Assembly: GCF_003710815.1 (NCBI RefSeq)
Contig: NZ_RHHP01000032.1
Location: forward strand, 1-64,000
Direction: 5' to 3'
DNA from: Brevibacillus centrosporus
GTDB lineage: Bacteria; Bacillota; Bacilli; Brevibacillales; Brevibacillaceae
DNA length: 64,000 bases
Shown: positions 8,006 to 16,037 of the stretch, in pieces
How positions within the stretch are numbered: position 1 is the first letter of the stretch
Layout: every line of letters begins with the position of its first letter
The notes under the pieces: model-generated
Database searches by the model: none
What the model was told of the DNA's origin: nothing
The model's input: only the letters and a program-made list of their open reading frames with translations
Program-made: the position numbers and the translations under genes

Positions 8006-8497
8006 ATGAAACGGAAATCATGGTTAACCATTAGCGTCATGACGGTAGCCCTGTTAACTGGCTGTGGTTCTAACGATCAAGCCGGTCAAGAGCATGCCAG
8101 CCATTCCCAACACGCACCAAACGGCGATCTGCAGGAAATGACCGCTTCCGCAGACCAATTGCCGAAATTTCTCGACAATCAGGACCCTGTCATCGTGGAG
8201 TCCTACAAAGTGGCGGCTGCCAATCGCGAACTGTTAAAATCCATCCCTTGCTATTGCGGCTGCGGCGAGAGTGCCGGTCATCAGCATAATGGCAACTGCT
8301 TTATTAAAGAAGAAAAATCTGACGGTTCCATCGTATGGGATGATCACGGAACTCGCTGCGGCGTTTGTATGGAGATCGCCGTTATTTCCTCCAAGCTGAA
8401 GGAAGCCGGGAAAACGACAAAGGAAATTCGCGACTACATCGACAATACTTATAAAGAAGGGTACGGAAAGCCAACTCCGACTCCCATGCCTTCGTAA
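8006..8497 (+). CDS. PCYCGC motif-containing lipoprotein
   Basis: A 163-residue secreted lipoprotein of unknown function. The signal peptide ends in LLTGC with lipidated Cys20. The conserved family motif PCYCGC is at 81-86, followed by GHQHNGNCF (91-99) and a second Cys pair at 118 and 121 (CGVC). A His-rich stretch (EHASHSQHAP, 29-38) follows the anchor. These Cys and His residues would suit metal binding or a disulfide/thiol role, but that is inference. It is a single gene divergent from znuA, sharing the region that holds the Zur-box-like sites, and it ends at its own terminator. Confidence 0.85.
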   Translation: MKRKSWLTISVMTVALLTGCGSNDQAGQEHASHSQHAPNGDLQEMTASADQLPKFLDNQDPVIVESYKVAAANRELLKSIPCYCGCGESAGHQHNGNCFIKEEKSDGSIVWDDHGTRCGVCMEIAVISSKLKEAGKTTKEIRDYIDNTYKEGYGKPTPTPMPS

Positions 8498-8524
8498 GAA
8501 ATGGAAGACTACTGTGAAAATGGC

Positions 8525-8555
8525 AAAGCCCAGAACCATGAGTTCCGGGCTTTTT
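8525..8555 (+). terminator. terminator of the PCYCGC lipoprotein gene
   Basis: AAAGCCC (8525-8531) pairs with GGGCTTT (8547-8553), extended by GAAC/GTTC inside, followed by T residues. Confidence 0.85.
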
Positions 8556-8582
8556 AGCGTTTGGCGGATCGTGGCCTTTCCC

Positions 8583-8615
8583 ATAAAAAAACTGCGCCTG
8601 CCGGAGCAAACGCAG
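8583..8615 (-). terminator. terminator of nadA
   Basis: On the minus strand CTGCG (8611-8615) pairs with CGCAG (8592-8596), with further internal GC pairing, and TTTTTTT follows. It begins 18 bases after the nadA stop. Confidence 0.7.
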
Positions 8616-8632
8616 CTTGTGCTATCCTCTTA

Positions 8633-9577
8633 TCAGCCTGGAGCTACTTCCAGCATTCTTTCCAGCGATGCACGTGCAGCATCAGCCACATCCTGTGGTA
8701 CAAAAATCTCCGGCTTCATGTTCTCCAGAGCTTCTACGCACTTTTTCAGGTTGTTTACTTTCATGTTTGGACAAACCAGATATTTGGAGGCAAAAATGAA
8801 GGTTTTTTCCGGACTGTCTTTTTCCAGCATGTAGCGCGTACCGTCTTCGGTTCCGATAATGAATTCCTTGTGGGAGGACTCGCGGCAATATTTCAAAATG
8901 CCGGTCGTAGAACCCACATAATCCGCCAACGAAACCACTTCTGGACGGCACTCCGGGTGGACGACAACGACTGCTTCCGGATGCTGCTGCTTCAATGTCA
9001 TGATATCCTCGACAGACAGCTGGTCATGCGTATTGCAGTACCCTTCCCATATGATCATTTTTTTGTCGGTAAACTGGGATACATAGTGGCCCAAGTTCTT
9101 ATCCGGCACCCAAATGATCTCGTCCGTGTCGAGTGATTCAATAACCTTCTTGGCATTGGACGATGTACAGCAGATGTAGGTTTCTGCTTTTACGTCAGCG
9201 GATGTATTAATGTAGGCGACAACCTTTGCGTTTGGATGCTGCGCTTTCAGCTTGCGCAAGCCGTCTACATTCACCATATCCGCCATCGGACAGCCTGCTC
9301 GTTCATCGGGAATAATAACCGTCTTTTGGGGATTGAGAATTTTTGCACTTTCTCCCATGAAGTGAACACCACAGAACAAAATCACGTCTGCATCCGTTTC
9401 TTTGGCCTTTTGAGCGAGTCCAAAAGAATCCCCGATAAAATCTGCTACTTCTTGAATTTCCGGCCGTTGATAAAAATGTGCCAAGATAATAGCATTACGC
9501 TCTTTCTTCAACTGCATCAATCGTTCACGTAACTCAGCGTTGCGCTGGGCTTTTTTTTCTAACGCTAAAGCGTCCAT
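8633..9577 (-). CDS. nadA: quinolinate synthase (iron-sulfur enzyme)
   Basis: NadA condenses iminoaspartate with dihydroxyacetone phosphate to quinolinate and needs a [4Fe-4S] cluster. The 314-residue protein is of the short, archaeal-like length. Spacing matches cluster ligands Cys96 (in AGCPMAD), Cys181 (in GYCNTH) and Cys269 (in LVCPNMK). Other family motifs are ILAHFYQRPEIQ, FCGVHFMGES and VHPECRPEV. It is monocistronic with its own promoter and terminator and is separated from nadB-nadC by the zinc cluster and the lipoprotein gene. A perfect 10-base palindrome, CCTACGTAGG (9590-9599), overlaps the start of its ribosome binding site. Confidence 0.95.
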   Translation of the reverse strand: MDALALEKKAQRNAELRERLMQLKKERNAIILAHFYQRPEIQEVADFIGDSFGLAQKAKETDADVILFCGVHFMGESAKILNPQKTVIIPDERAGCPMADMVNVDGLRKLKAQHPNAKVVAYINTSADVKAETYICCTSSNAKKVIESLDTDEIIWVPDKNLGHYVSQFTDKKMIIWEGYCNTHDQLSVEDIMTLKQQHPEAVVVVHPECRPEVVSLADYVGSTTGILKYCRESSHKEFIIGTEDGTRYMLEKDSPEKTFIFASKYLVCPNMKVNNLKKCVEALENMKPEIFVPQDVADAARASLERMLEVAPG

Positions 9578-9615
9578 GGAAAAAATCCCCCTACGTAGGT
9601 GTCATAATTAGGGTC

Positions 9616-9644
9616 ATTGTAAGCTGATTGCTTGATCTTGTCAA
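9616..9644 (-). promoter_or_regulatory. sigma-A promoter of nadA
   Basis: -35 TTGACA (9639-9644) is perfect, -10 TACAAT (9616-9621), spacing 17. Transcription would start near 9609, about 32 bases before the start codon. Confidence 0.8.
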
Positions 9645-9655
9645 TGTAAGCGTTG

Positions 9656-9739
9656 TTATAAATGGATATGAGCCTTATCTCCAAAAGATCCCATGATTTC
9701 GTAACGACTCTGTAGATCCAATAATTCTTTTTGCCTCAT
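9656..9739 (-). CDS. small unrecognised protein, 27 residues, under a Fur-box-like promoter
   Basis: An unannotated tiny frame: MRQKELLDLQSRYEIMGSFG followed by DKAHIHL and stop. ATG 9739 sits 7 bases after GGGGGAGGG, a strong binding site; an ATG two codons earlier (9745) would give 29 residues but is too close to it. I do not recognise the family. It is charged, with no membrane segment. A dyad like a Fur box and a TATAAT lie just upstream, and no terminator separates it from nadA, whose -35 begins 12 bases after its stop. B. subtilis has Fur-controlled small proteins (FbpA, FbpB, FbpC) of similar size, but I see no clear sequence match. Confidence 0.5.
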   Translation of the reverse strand: MRQKELLDLQSRYEIMGSFGDKAHIHL

Positions 9740-9773
9740 ACGCATTCCCTCCCCCTGCCCAGTCACTGCGCTC

Positions 9774-9800
9774 ATTATAATTGATATCAATTCTCAACAA
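9774..9800 (-). promoter_or_regulatory. promoter with Fur-box-like dyad before the small gene
   Basis: The minus strand has TATAAT at 9774-9779 and TTGTTG at 9795-9800 (short 15-base spacing). Between and over them is the near-perfect 22-base dyad TGAGAATTGATATCAATTATAA (9775-9796, written here as a 22-base span with centre GATATC). Read as two overlapping 7-1-7 Fur motifs, each half matches TGATAATNATTATCA at 11 of 14 fixed positions. Confidence 0.45.
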
Positions 9801-9801
9801 T

Positions 9802-9832
9802 AGAAAAAAAACCGTTCGCGTCCGAACGGTTT
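9802..9832 (-). terminator. terminator of the HAD phosphatase gene
   Basis: AAACCGTTCG (9809-9818) pairs perfectly with CGAACGGTTT (9823-9832) around a 4-base loop, followed on the minus strand by a long T run. Confidence 0.9.
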
Positions 9833-9865
9833 CTTCTCGTGCAAGCTATACACAGTTTTTGTCCC

Positions 9866-10747
9866 TTATCGTGAAGGCGTCTCACCCAGGACATGCTTCC
9901 AAATAAACTGGGCCACGCCATCCTCATTGTGATGTGGTGCAACAAATTTGGCGATCTCCTTGATTTTGGACGAGGCATTCTCCATCGCCACCGAGTAGCC
10001 AGCCTCGGTCAGCGCCTCCCGATCATTTTCCGCATCGCCAAAAGCCATCACTTTCTCTGGCGCTATCCCCCACAGCTGGCAAAAATGCCGTAGTCCTTCC
10101 CATTTGGAAACGCCGTGTGAATTGATCTCTATGTTGGTACTTCCGGATGAAGTAATGGAAATCTGACTTTTCCAGGGAGCAAACTGATCGGCGATCCACT
10201 TCAAGCGCTCCGCATCGCTTTCCCAAATGAAAAACTTCACGATCTCAGCTTCACCCGTCTCAATATTTTTCAGCATTTCTTCCAGAGGAACCACTTTTGC
10301 AAGCCTATACAAGGCAAACCGCCGCATAGAAACTCCCTCTAACGAAGTGCCCTGCTCGATAATTGGTTCCAGACGATCCCGATCCTCCTGCACCATCCAG
10401 CGATTGCTGTTTGTATCGTGCATTTCGTAGTAAACCGGCTCCGAATCTTGTCTGAGTGCATGGATTGCTCCGATGACCATCTCTTTTGCTAAGGAATAGC
10501 GGCGGATCAGCGTTCCATCCTTTTCGTAAAGGGCAGCCCCATTGCTGCAAACATAACCGTCGAAGGGAAACGAATCAATCGGAATCTGTGCGGAACCAAA
10601 CATTCTTCCTGTCGATAGCACCAGCTTGCAGCCTGTTTCCTGCAGCTTGAACAGTGCTTCTCTGTTTCCCTTGGACATTTGTGATGCCTCATTCAACAAT
10701 GTACCATCCATATCAAATGCTGCCATCCCCGGTGTAAGTAGCATCAT
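9866..10747 (-). CDS. Cof-type HAD superfamily phosphatase
   Basis: A 293-residue hydrolase of the Cof/YwpJ-like HAD subfamily, which dephosphorylates small sugar phosphates or flavin-type phosphates; the substrate cannot be told. Motif I FDMDGTL (nucleophile Asp12, acid/base Asp14), motif II LSTGR, and motif IV FGDAENDREAL near residue 235 are all present, with a large type II cap between. The start at ATG 10747 follows GGAGG; the next codon is also ATG. It lies alone between ftsH and nadA, with terminators on both sides. Confidence 0.88.
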   Translation of the reverse strand: MMLLTPGMAAFDMDGTLLNEASQMSKGNREALFKLQETGCKLVLSTGRMFGSAQIPIDSFPFDGYVCSNGAALYEKDGTLIRRYSLAKEMVIGAIHALRQDSEPVYYEMHDTNSNRWMVQEDRDRLEPIIEQGTSLEGVSMRRFALYRLAKVVPLEEMLKNIETGEAEIVKFFIWESDAERLKWIADQFAPWKSQISITSSGSTNIEINSHGVSKWEGLRHFCQLWGIAPEKVMAFGDAENDREALTEAGYSVAMENASSKIKEIAKFVAPHHNEDGVAQFIWKHVLGETPSR

Positions 10748-10822
10748 TTCTCCCCCTCCACTGATTCGGTTGATCATGCTTCTTTATGCTGAGCAAAGTG
10801 CCGCTTTCCCTTTTATGACGAA

Positions 10823-10845
10823 AAGAGGCACCTGAGGCGCCTCTT
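10823..10845 (-). terminator. terminator of ftsH
   Basis: AAGAGGC (10823-10829) pairs with GCCTCTT (10839-10845), extended by a CCTGAGG core, and overlaps the ftsH stop codon. T residues follow on the minus strand. Confidence 0.75.
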
Positions 10846-12763
10846 ATTGTTTCGGTTCTTCGTTTGTTTCGTCTTGTTTTGGTTGAATGTTCACGACCAC
10901 ATCACTATTTGTCAGTGGATCGTTTTCCATTCTACCTGTCTCAATCAGCTGTCTGATTTGATCCGCATCGAGAGTCTCGACACGCAGCAAAGTGTTCGCA
11001 ATCAGATCGAGCTGGTCACGGTGCTTGGTCAACAAGTCCGTACATTTTGCGTAGCATTCGTTGATGATGTTTTGCATTTCCTGATCGATCTCGTAAGCAA
11101 TCTGATCAGAGTAGTTGCGCTCGCTGCCATAATCACGACCCAGGAATACTTGGCCTTGGCTCTTACCGAACTGCATAGGACCCAATTTGCTCATCCCGTA
11201 TTCCGTAATCATGCTGCGAGCAATGGCTGTTGCACGTTGGAAGTCATTGTGTGCACCGGTACTGATATCGCCGAGCACCAATTCTTCTGCGACACGTCCA
11301 CCCAAAAGTCCGACGATCTTGTCGAGCAAGTCTGTCTTGGTGGCAAAGAAACGGTCTTCTTTTGGCAGCATGACCGTGTATCCGCCAGCCTGACCACGTG
11401 GGATGATCGTAACCTTATGTACCATTTCGGCATTTCTCAAATGATAGCCGATGATTGTATGACCAGCTTCGTGGAAAGCAACCAGACGTCTTTCGTCTTC
11501 GCTGACAACACGGGACTTTTTCGCCGGACCAGCAATGACGCGGTCGATGGCTTCGTCCACTTCCACCATGTTGATTTGCTTTTTGTTTTTACGGGCAGTG
11601 AGAAGGGCTGCTTCATTCAGCAGGTTCTCCAGATCCGCACCGGTGAAGCCCGATGTACCACGAGCAATCACATCCAGTTTGACGTCCTCACCCAGCGGCT
11701 TGTTGCGAGCATGTACTTTGAGTACAGCTTCGCGGCCTTTGATGTCAGGGCGATCCACTGTAATTTGACGGTCAAAGCGTCCCGGACGAAGCAATGCCGG
11801 GTCGAGAATGTCTGGTCGGTTGGTCGCAGCCACCATGATGATGCCTTCGTTTCCACCGAAGCCGTCCATTTCTACGAGCAACTGGTTGAGAGTTTGCTCG
11901 CGCTCGTCGTGGCCGCCGCCGAGTCCAGCTCCGCGTTGACGACCTACAGCGTCAATCTCATCAATAAAGATAATGCAAGGCGCATTTTTCTTAGCATTTT
12001 CAAACAAGTCACGCACGCGGGATGCACCGACCCCGACGAACATCTCTACGAAGTCAGAACCAGAGATGCTGAAGAACGGAACGCCAGCCTCACCTGCAAC
12101 TGCACGAGCAAGCAAGGTTTTACCTGTACCCGGAGGACCTACGAGCAGTACGCCTTTCGGAATGCGGGCACCAACAGCATTAAATTTGCGCGGGTCTTTC
12201 AGGAATTCTACAACTTCCTCCAGCTCCGCTTTCTCTTCGTCTGCACCAGCTACGTCGTCAAACGTAACGCGCTTCTTCTCTTCGTTGTACAGCTTGGCAC
12301 GGCTTTTCCCGAAGTTCATGACTCGGCTGCCGCCACCTTGCGCATTGTTCAGAAGGAAGAAAAACAAGATGAAGATGATCACAAATGGAATGATCGAGGT
12401 CAAGAACGTGAGCCAGATGCTGTTGCCCTCCGCCGGATGCACCTCTACCTTTTTCACTTTTTGTTCATCAATCTTCTGCTCTACCAAAGAGATAATGTTG
12501 GAATCATACAGTGGAACGTTGGTGAAGAATTTGTTGCTTTCCTGTCCCGGAATTGCTTTAGCCAATGTACCATCCACTCTGTATGTACCATTCTCAGGGC
12601 GAATAGCCATCTCTGTGATGTTATCGGCTTGCAACTGTACCCGGAAATCCTGATATGTAAGTTTCCCAACCTTATCAGTACCGGAGAGGATGAAATTCAC
12701 GATCCCGACCGTGACAAGAAAAATCAGTAGGTAGAACCCGGTATTACGAAAAAAGCGATTCAT
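10844..12763 (-). CDS. ftsH: ATP-dependent zinc metalloprotease FtsH
   Basis: FtsH is a membrane-anchored AAA+ hexamer that degrades misfolded membrane proteins and regulators. The 639-residue protein has transmembrane segments at about 6-25 and 116-138 around an extracytoplasmic domain, the AAA domain with Walker A GPPGTGKT (209-216), Walker B IIFIDEIDAVG and the pore FVG, then the M41 peptidase domain with zinc motif HEAGH (431-435). Its place next to hprT and tilS is conserved. AGGAGG precedes ATG 12763 by 6 bases. A very long open frame lies antisense to it but is a coding shadow. Confidence 0.98.
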   Translation of the reverse strand: MNRFFRNTGFYLLIFLVTVGIVNFILSGTDKVGKLTYQDFRVQLQADNITEMAIRPENGTYRVDGTLAKAIPGQESNKFFTNVPLYDSNIISLVEQKIDEQKVKKVEVHPAEGNSIWLTFLTSIIPFVIIFILFFFLLNNAQGGGSRVMNFGKSRAKLYNEEKKRVTFDDVAGADEEKAELEEVVEFLKDPRKFNAVGARIPKGVLLVGPPGTGKTLLARAVAGEAGVPFFSISGSDFVEMFVGVGASRVRDLFENAKKNAPCIIFIDEIDAVGRQRGAGLGGGHDEREQTLNQLLVEMDGFGGNEGIIMVAATNRPDILDPALLRPGRFDRQITVDRPDIKGREAVLKVHARNKPLGEDVKLDVIARGTSGFTGADLENLLNEAALLTARKNKKQINMVEVDEAIDRVIAGPAKKSRVVSEDERRLVAFHEAGHTIIGYHLRNAEMVHKVTIIPRGQAGGYTVMLPKEDRFFATKTDLLDKIVGLLGGRVAEELVLGDISTGAHNDFQRATAIARSMITEYGMSKLGPMQFGKSQGQVFLGRDYGSERNYSDQIAYEIDQEMQNIINECYAKCTDLLTKHRDQLDLIANTLLRVETLDADQIRQLIETGRMENDPLTNSDVVVNIQPKQDETNEEPKQ

Positions 12764-12797
12764 TCCTTACCTCCTCTCACGAACAGACACTTTTGAC

Positions 12798-12827
12798 ATT
12801 TTATCATATTAAGCAGGGTCTCCACAA
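12798..12827 (-). promoter_or_regulatory. candidate promoter of ftsH
   Basis: -35 TTGTGG (12822-12827) and -10 TAAAAT (12798-12803), spacing 18, in the 69-base gap after hprT. Confidence 0.5.
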
Positions 12828-12832
12828 CAAAC

Positions 12833-13372
12833 CTACTTTGTGTAGACCTCAGGCTTCAATACCCCAATGTACGGCAGATTACGGTAGTGCTCCGCATAGT
12901 CCAGTCCAAATCCGACAACGAATTCGTCCGGAATGTCAAAGCCGCTGTAATCCGGTGAAATGTCCACCTTGCGACGTTCTGGTTTGTTAAGCAGCGTTAC
13001 TACTTTGACAGAAGCTGCTTCGCGATGGCGCAAAAGCTCTACTAGTCGGCTTAGTGTCAGTCCGCTGTCCATAATATCTTCAACAACCAGGACGTGACGG
13101 TTTTGCACCGAGGAATCGAGGTCCTTCAGGATTTTCACCATGCCCGTGGACTCTGTGCCGCTTCCGTAGCTGGAGACAGCCATGAAATCCATTTCGCATG
13201 GAATATCCATATGACGAATCAAATCCGCCATGAAAACAACGGCTCCTTTTAGCACGCAGATCACCAAAGGGTTTTTATCCCGGTATTCTGCAGCCAAAGT
13301 CTTGCCCAATTCCTGTATTTTGCCTGCAATTTCGCTCTCAGATAGCAAAATCTTCTCGATGTCTTGATTCAT
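12833..13372 (-). CDS. hprT: hypoxanthine phosphoribosyltransferase
   Basis: HprT salvages hypoxanthine and guanine with PRPP to give IMP and GMP. The 179 residues carry the PRPP-binding loop VLVVEDIMDSGLTL (catalytic acidic pair ED) near residue 97 and the flexible loop with AVSSYGSGTES near residue 66. The start codon overlaps the tilS stop as ATGA, with GGGAGG 7 bases upstream, so translation is probably coupled. In B. subtilis HprT and TilS also act together at the ftsH promoter; gene order supports the same here. Confidence 0.96.
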   Translation of the reverse strand: MNQDIEKILLSESEIAGKIQELGKTLAAEYRDKNPLVICVLKGAVVFMADLIRHMDIPCEMDFMAVSSYGSGTESTGMVKILKDLDSSVQNRHVLVVEDIMDSGLTLSRLVELLRHREAASVKVVTLLNKPERRKVDISPDYSGFDIPDEFVVGFGLDYAEHYRNLPYIGVLKPEVYTK

Positions 13373-14796
13373 GAAAAAACCTCCCGCCAATCTTCTCCAA
13401 ACTCTACTCGCACATGTAGGAAACGCTTCGTTCGTTCATCTACAGGCGCTGCGGCGGAACGGCGTACACCCGGTACCAAAACCACTTCATCTCCCGCGAT
13501 CAAAAGCGGCAGCCGATCTCTCCAGGCTCTCGGAACTTTTGTATCAATCAACAATTCCTTCAGCTTCTTTTCAGAGCCTGAGCCAAATAAAGCGAGACGG
13601 TCACCTGGTCTTCGATTGCGCAAAAACAGCGGCCCTGGCAAACGATCGGCATCAAAAACCGCTTCGTTCTCCGGCAGTCGCTCCCAATCCGTAAGGCGTT
13701 CCAGATAATTCGTATGTACCCAAACCTCACTCTCTGCGATCCACACCTTTCCTGGAACAGGGAGCTCATAACAATACATATGTATGCGTTCTTCTCGTCC
13801 TTTTGGACAAAAATGAATTCGACCGTACACCCGGCTCACGACCAGCTGTCCAGGCAAATGCAGTTCAGCAGAAGGACGGCTACCACCTGACATGTGCAAC
13901 ACTGCCTCGACATGCTGAGAAGACCACTCAGTTTGTTTAGAGACATAATCTAATATTAGAGTAATCATTCTCCTTTGTAAAGCAACGTCACAGTTTTGAA
14001 ACGGTTCATTGTCAATCACAATCTCGTCTGGTTTTCGTACGATCAGGACCTTTTCCAGTTGCTCAATCGCGAGTCTCTCCAAAAACGTATGGTCTTGGTG
14101 GATCGCCTCTGCCGCCTCGAGAATATGTTCCCGATAACGCTCATTGACCTCGGCCAGCAGCGGCATGACTTCAAGCCGCAGCAGATTTCGTTTGTACTTG
14201 CGGGAGCGGTTGCTGCTGTCCTCACGTGGATTCAGCCCGTTCTCCTCACAGTAGCTCTCCAGTTCCTTGCGAGTCACATGCAAAAGAGGGCGTACCAGCT
14301 CGATGCTTCCCTCTTCCAACCAGCGCCTTTTCGGCATTCCGGACAAACCCTGCATTCTCGTCCCCCGCACAAACCGGAACAAAATCGTCTCAACCTGATC
14401 ATCGGCATGATGAGCGAGTACCAGTTTGGTCGCTCCTTGCTCTTTTGCCACTTGCCGGTAAAAGCCGTAACGAATTTCTCTGCTGGCCTCTTGTCCCCCC
14501 ATCCCTGTCTGCTCCATGTAGGCGGGCACGTCGAATTCAAACAAGTGGAACGTGACGCCAAGCTTCCCGCAAAGCTCCTGGGCGTAAGCAGCGTCCAGCC
14601 GTGCCTCTTCCCCGCGAAAACAGTGGTTCAGATGAACAGCGTGAAGCTTCCACCCGTAGTGATAGTTTTTATTGAGAGCCGCCAAGATATGCAAGAGAGC
14701 GGAGGAATCATTCCCTCCCGAAACACCCACGACGAGGGTCTCCCCAGGCAGCAGGAGCTTCTCTCGCAAAATTTCACTGTGCACGCTTGCCAGCAT
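13369..14796 (-). CDS. tilS: tRNA(Ile)-lysidine synthetase
   Basis: TilS attaches lysine to C34 of the tRNA-Ile CAU anticodon, changing it to read AUA; it is essential. The N-type ATP pyrophosphatase P-loop SGGNDS is at 26-31 (most homologues have SGGVDS or SGGxDS). LAHHADDQVETILFRFVRG and the TilS substrate-binding and C-terminal domains follow; total 475 residues. AAAGGAG lies 8 bases before ATG 14796. It overlaps the upstream exporter gene by 23 bases and hprT by 4 bases. Confidence 0.96.
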   Translation of the reverse strand: MLASVHSEILREKLLLPGETLVVGVSGGNDSSALLHILAALNKNYHYGWKLHAVHLNHCFRGEEARLDAAYAQELCGKLGVTFHLFEFDVPAYMEQTGMGGQEASREIRYGFYRQVAKEQGATKLVLAHHADDQVETILFRFVRGTRMQGLSGMPKRRWLEEGSIELVRPLLHVTRKELESYCEENGLNPREDSSNRSRKYKRNLLRLEVMPLLAEVNERYREHILEAAEAIHQDHTFLERLAIEQLEKVLIVRKPDEIVIDNEPFQNCDVALQRRMITLILDYVSKQTEWSSQHVEAVLHMSGGSRPSAELHLPGQLVVSRVYGRIHFCPKGREERIHMYCYELPVPGKVWIAESEVWVHTNYLERLTDWERLPENEAVFDADRLPGPLFLRNRRPGDRLALFGSGSEKKLKELLIDTKVPRAWRDRLPLLIAGDEVVLVPGVRRSAAAPVDERTKRFLHVRVEFGEDWREVFS

Positions 14797-15220
14797 AACG
14801 GGCTCCTTTCACGATAGTGACCACGGAAATTCCAAAAATCAGCCCGGAAGCAATAGCCCCCGCTACCATTAAAGTCTTCGTAGCCAACGTTATGCCTTCT
14901 ACGTAGTCGTTATTCACAAACGCAAGCATGGACTTGTACGCTAAAGACCCTGGAACCAATGGAATAATGCCGGCGACGCTGAAATTAGTAGAAGGCACGC
15001 GCAAAAATATCGACATCACTTGGCTGAGCAAGGAAACAATCGCGGCAGATACGAAGGTCGACAGCAGAACTTCCGCATTTAGGAGCGGCAAGAACGAATA
15101 GACGAGAAACCCGACCATGCCGGCGATGCCTCCAGCCAAAATCGTCCGAACAGGCACATTGAACAATACACACCAAGCCATGGATGAAATGAAGCTGAGC
15201 GCCAATCCTTTCAACAACAT
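14774..15220 (-). CDS. threonine/serine exporter, small subunit (YjjB/ThrE C-terminal type)
   Basis: A 148-residue membrane protein with four or five hydrophobic segments, of the DUF3815/ThrE_2 family. In other bacteria the one-piece ThrE exporter is split into a YjjP-like and a YjjB-like protein; this is the YjjB-like half, with VPSTNFSVAGIIPLVPGSLAYKSM as a typical stretch (about 75-98). The partner gene is 4 bases upstream. This pair lies between yabT and tilS, where B. subtilis has nothing, so it is an insertion into the conserved block. Confidence 0.85.
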   Translation of the reverse strand: MLLKGLALSFISSMAWCVLFNVPVRTILAGGIAGMVGFLVYSFLPLLNAEVLLSTFVSAAIVSLLSQVMSIFLRVPSTNFSVAGIIPLVPGSLAYKSMLAFVNNDYVEGITLATKTLMVAGAIASGLIFGISVVTIVKGARYAGKRAQ

Positions 15221-15224
15221 CTGA

Positions 15225-16037
15225 TCACCTCATAAACCAGAGAATAATTGCTGTAGCCACGGCAACAGAAATAGCGGTCAGCATGGCCTCTACTCCGCGT
15301 GAAACACCTGCCACCAAATCGCCCGCCATCAAATCACGCAGCGAGTTGGTAATCGCGATCCCCGGAAACATCGGCAGCATCGCCCCAATAATGATGATGC
15401 TAATGTGCAGCTCAGGGAAGACAGTCACAGCCAACAAGGCAAACAAGCCACCTAGTAAAGCTGCCGAAAACTCGGTAAAAAATTTCATTCGAACAAACTG
15501 TTCCAAATATTCCAGGCTGAGATTGACCGTCAACCCAGCCAGGGCTGACGGAGCGAGATCGTACCAGGTGCCTCCCGCGAGCATGGCAAAAGAGCCGCTG
15601 GCAGTAGCGGCCGCCAAATGCTGCATCCACTTCGGGTACAGCGGTTTCTTTTGATCAATCTCACACAATGTCAAATACGCCTGCTCCAAGGTTATGCCTC
15701 CACTCACAAAGCGACGGGAAACATCGTTGACCAGCGTAATCTTGTTCAGGTTGGTTGTCCGGGACGGCGTACGTACCATGCGCGTATGGTCCAGACCTTT
15801 GCATCGAAAGGAGAGAATAATACTCGTCGGAGTCGCAGAGCTGTTGACGTCATCCATCCCTGCTGCTTGCGCAATCCGCGCCATCGTCTCTTCCGTACGG
15901 TAGGTCTCTCCCCCGTTTTTCAAAATAATCGCGCCTGCCAAAAGACAGGTATCCATCACCAAATCTGAGGACAAGACCGTCACATCCTTATCTAAACCTC
16001 TATATTGCCTTGTTCCTGCAAATCTCACATGAACCAA
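15225..16037 (-). CDS. threonine/serine exporter, large subunit (YjjP/ThrE N-terminal type)
   Basis: A DUF1212 protein (up to 270 residues): a soluble N-terminal part with AGAIILKNGGETYRTEETM, then about five membrane segments from residue 140 on. Such proteins export threonine and serine or are succinate transporters in enterics; the substrate here is unproven. The start is unclear. TTG 16037 and GTG 16028 overlap the yabT stop, and a TTG about 19 codons later has AAGGA before it and would match homologues better. It is tightly coupled to the small subunit. Confidence 0.82.
   Translation of the reverse strand: MVHVRFAGTRQYRGLDKDVTVLSSDLVMDTCLLAGAIILKNGGETYRTEETMARIAQAAGMDDVNSSATPTSIILSFRCKGLDHTRMVRTPSRTTNLNKITLVNDVSRRFVSGGITLEQAYLTLCEIDQKKPLYPKWMQHLAAATASGSFAMLAGGTWYDLAPSALAGLTVNLSLEYLEQFVRMKFFTEFSAALLGGLFALLAVTVFPELHISIIIIGAMLPMFPGIAITNSLRDLMAGDLVAGVSRGVEAMLTAISVAVATAIILWFMR

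Noticed and set aside
10847..12730. Open frame of more than 600 codons antisense to ftsH
   Set aside because: It mirrors the codon pattern of ftsH, encodes a Cys/His/Phe-rich unlikely protein and has no family features. Similar long shadows lie opposite mazG, the foldase gene, mfd and metG.
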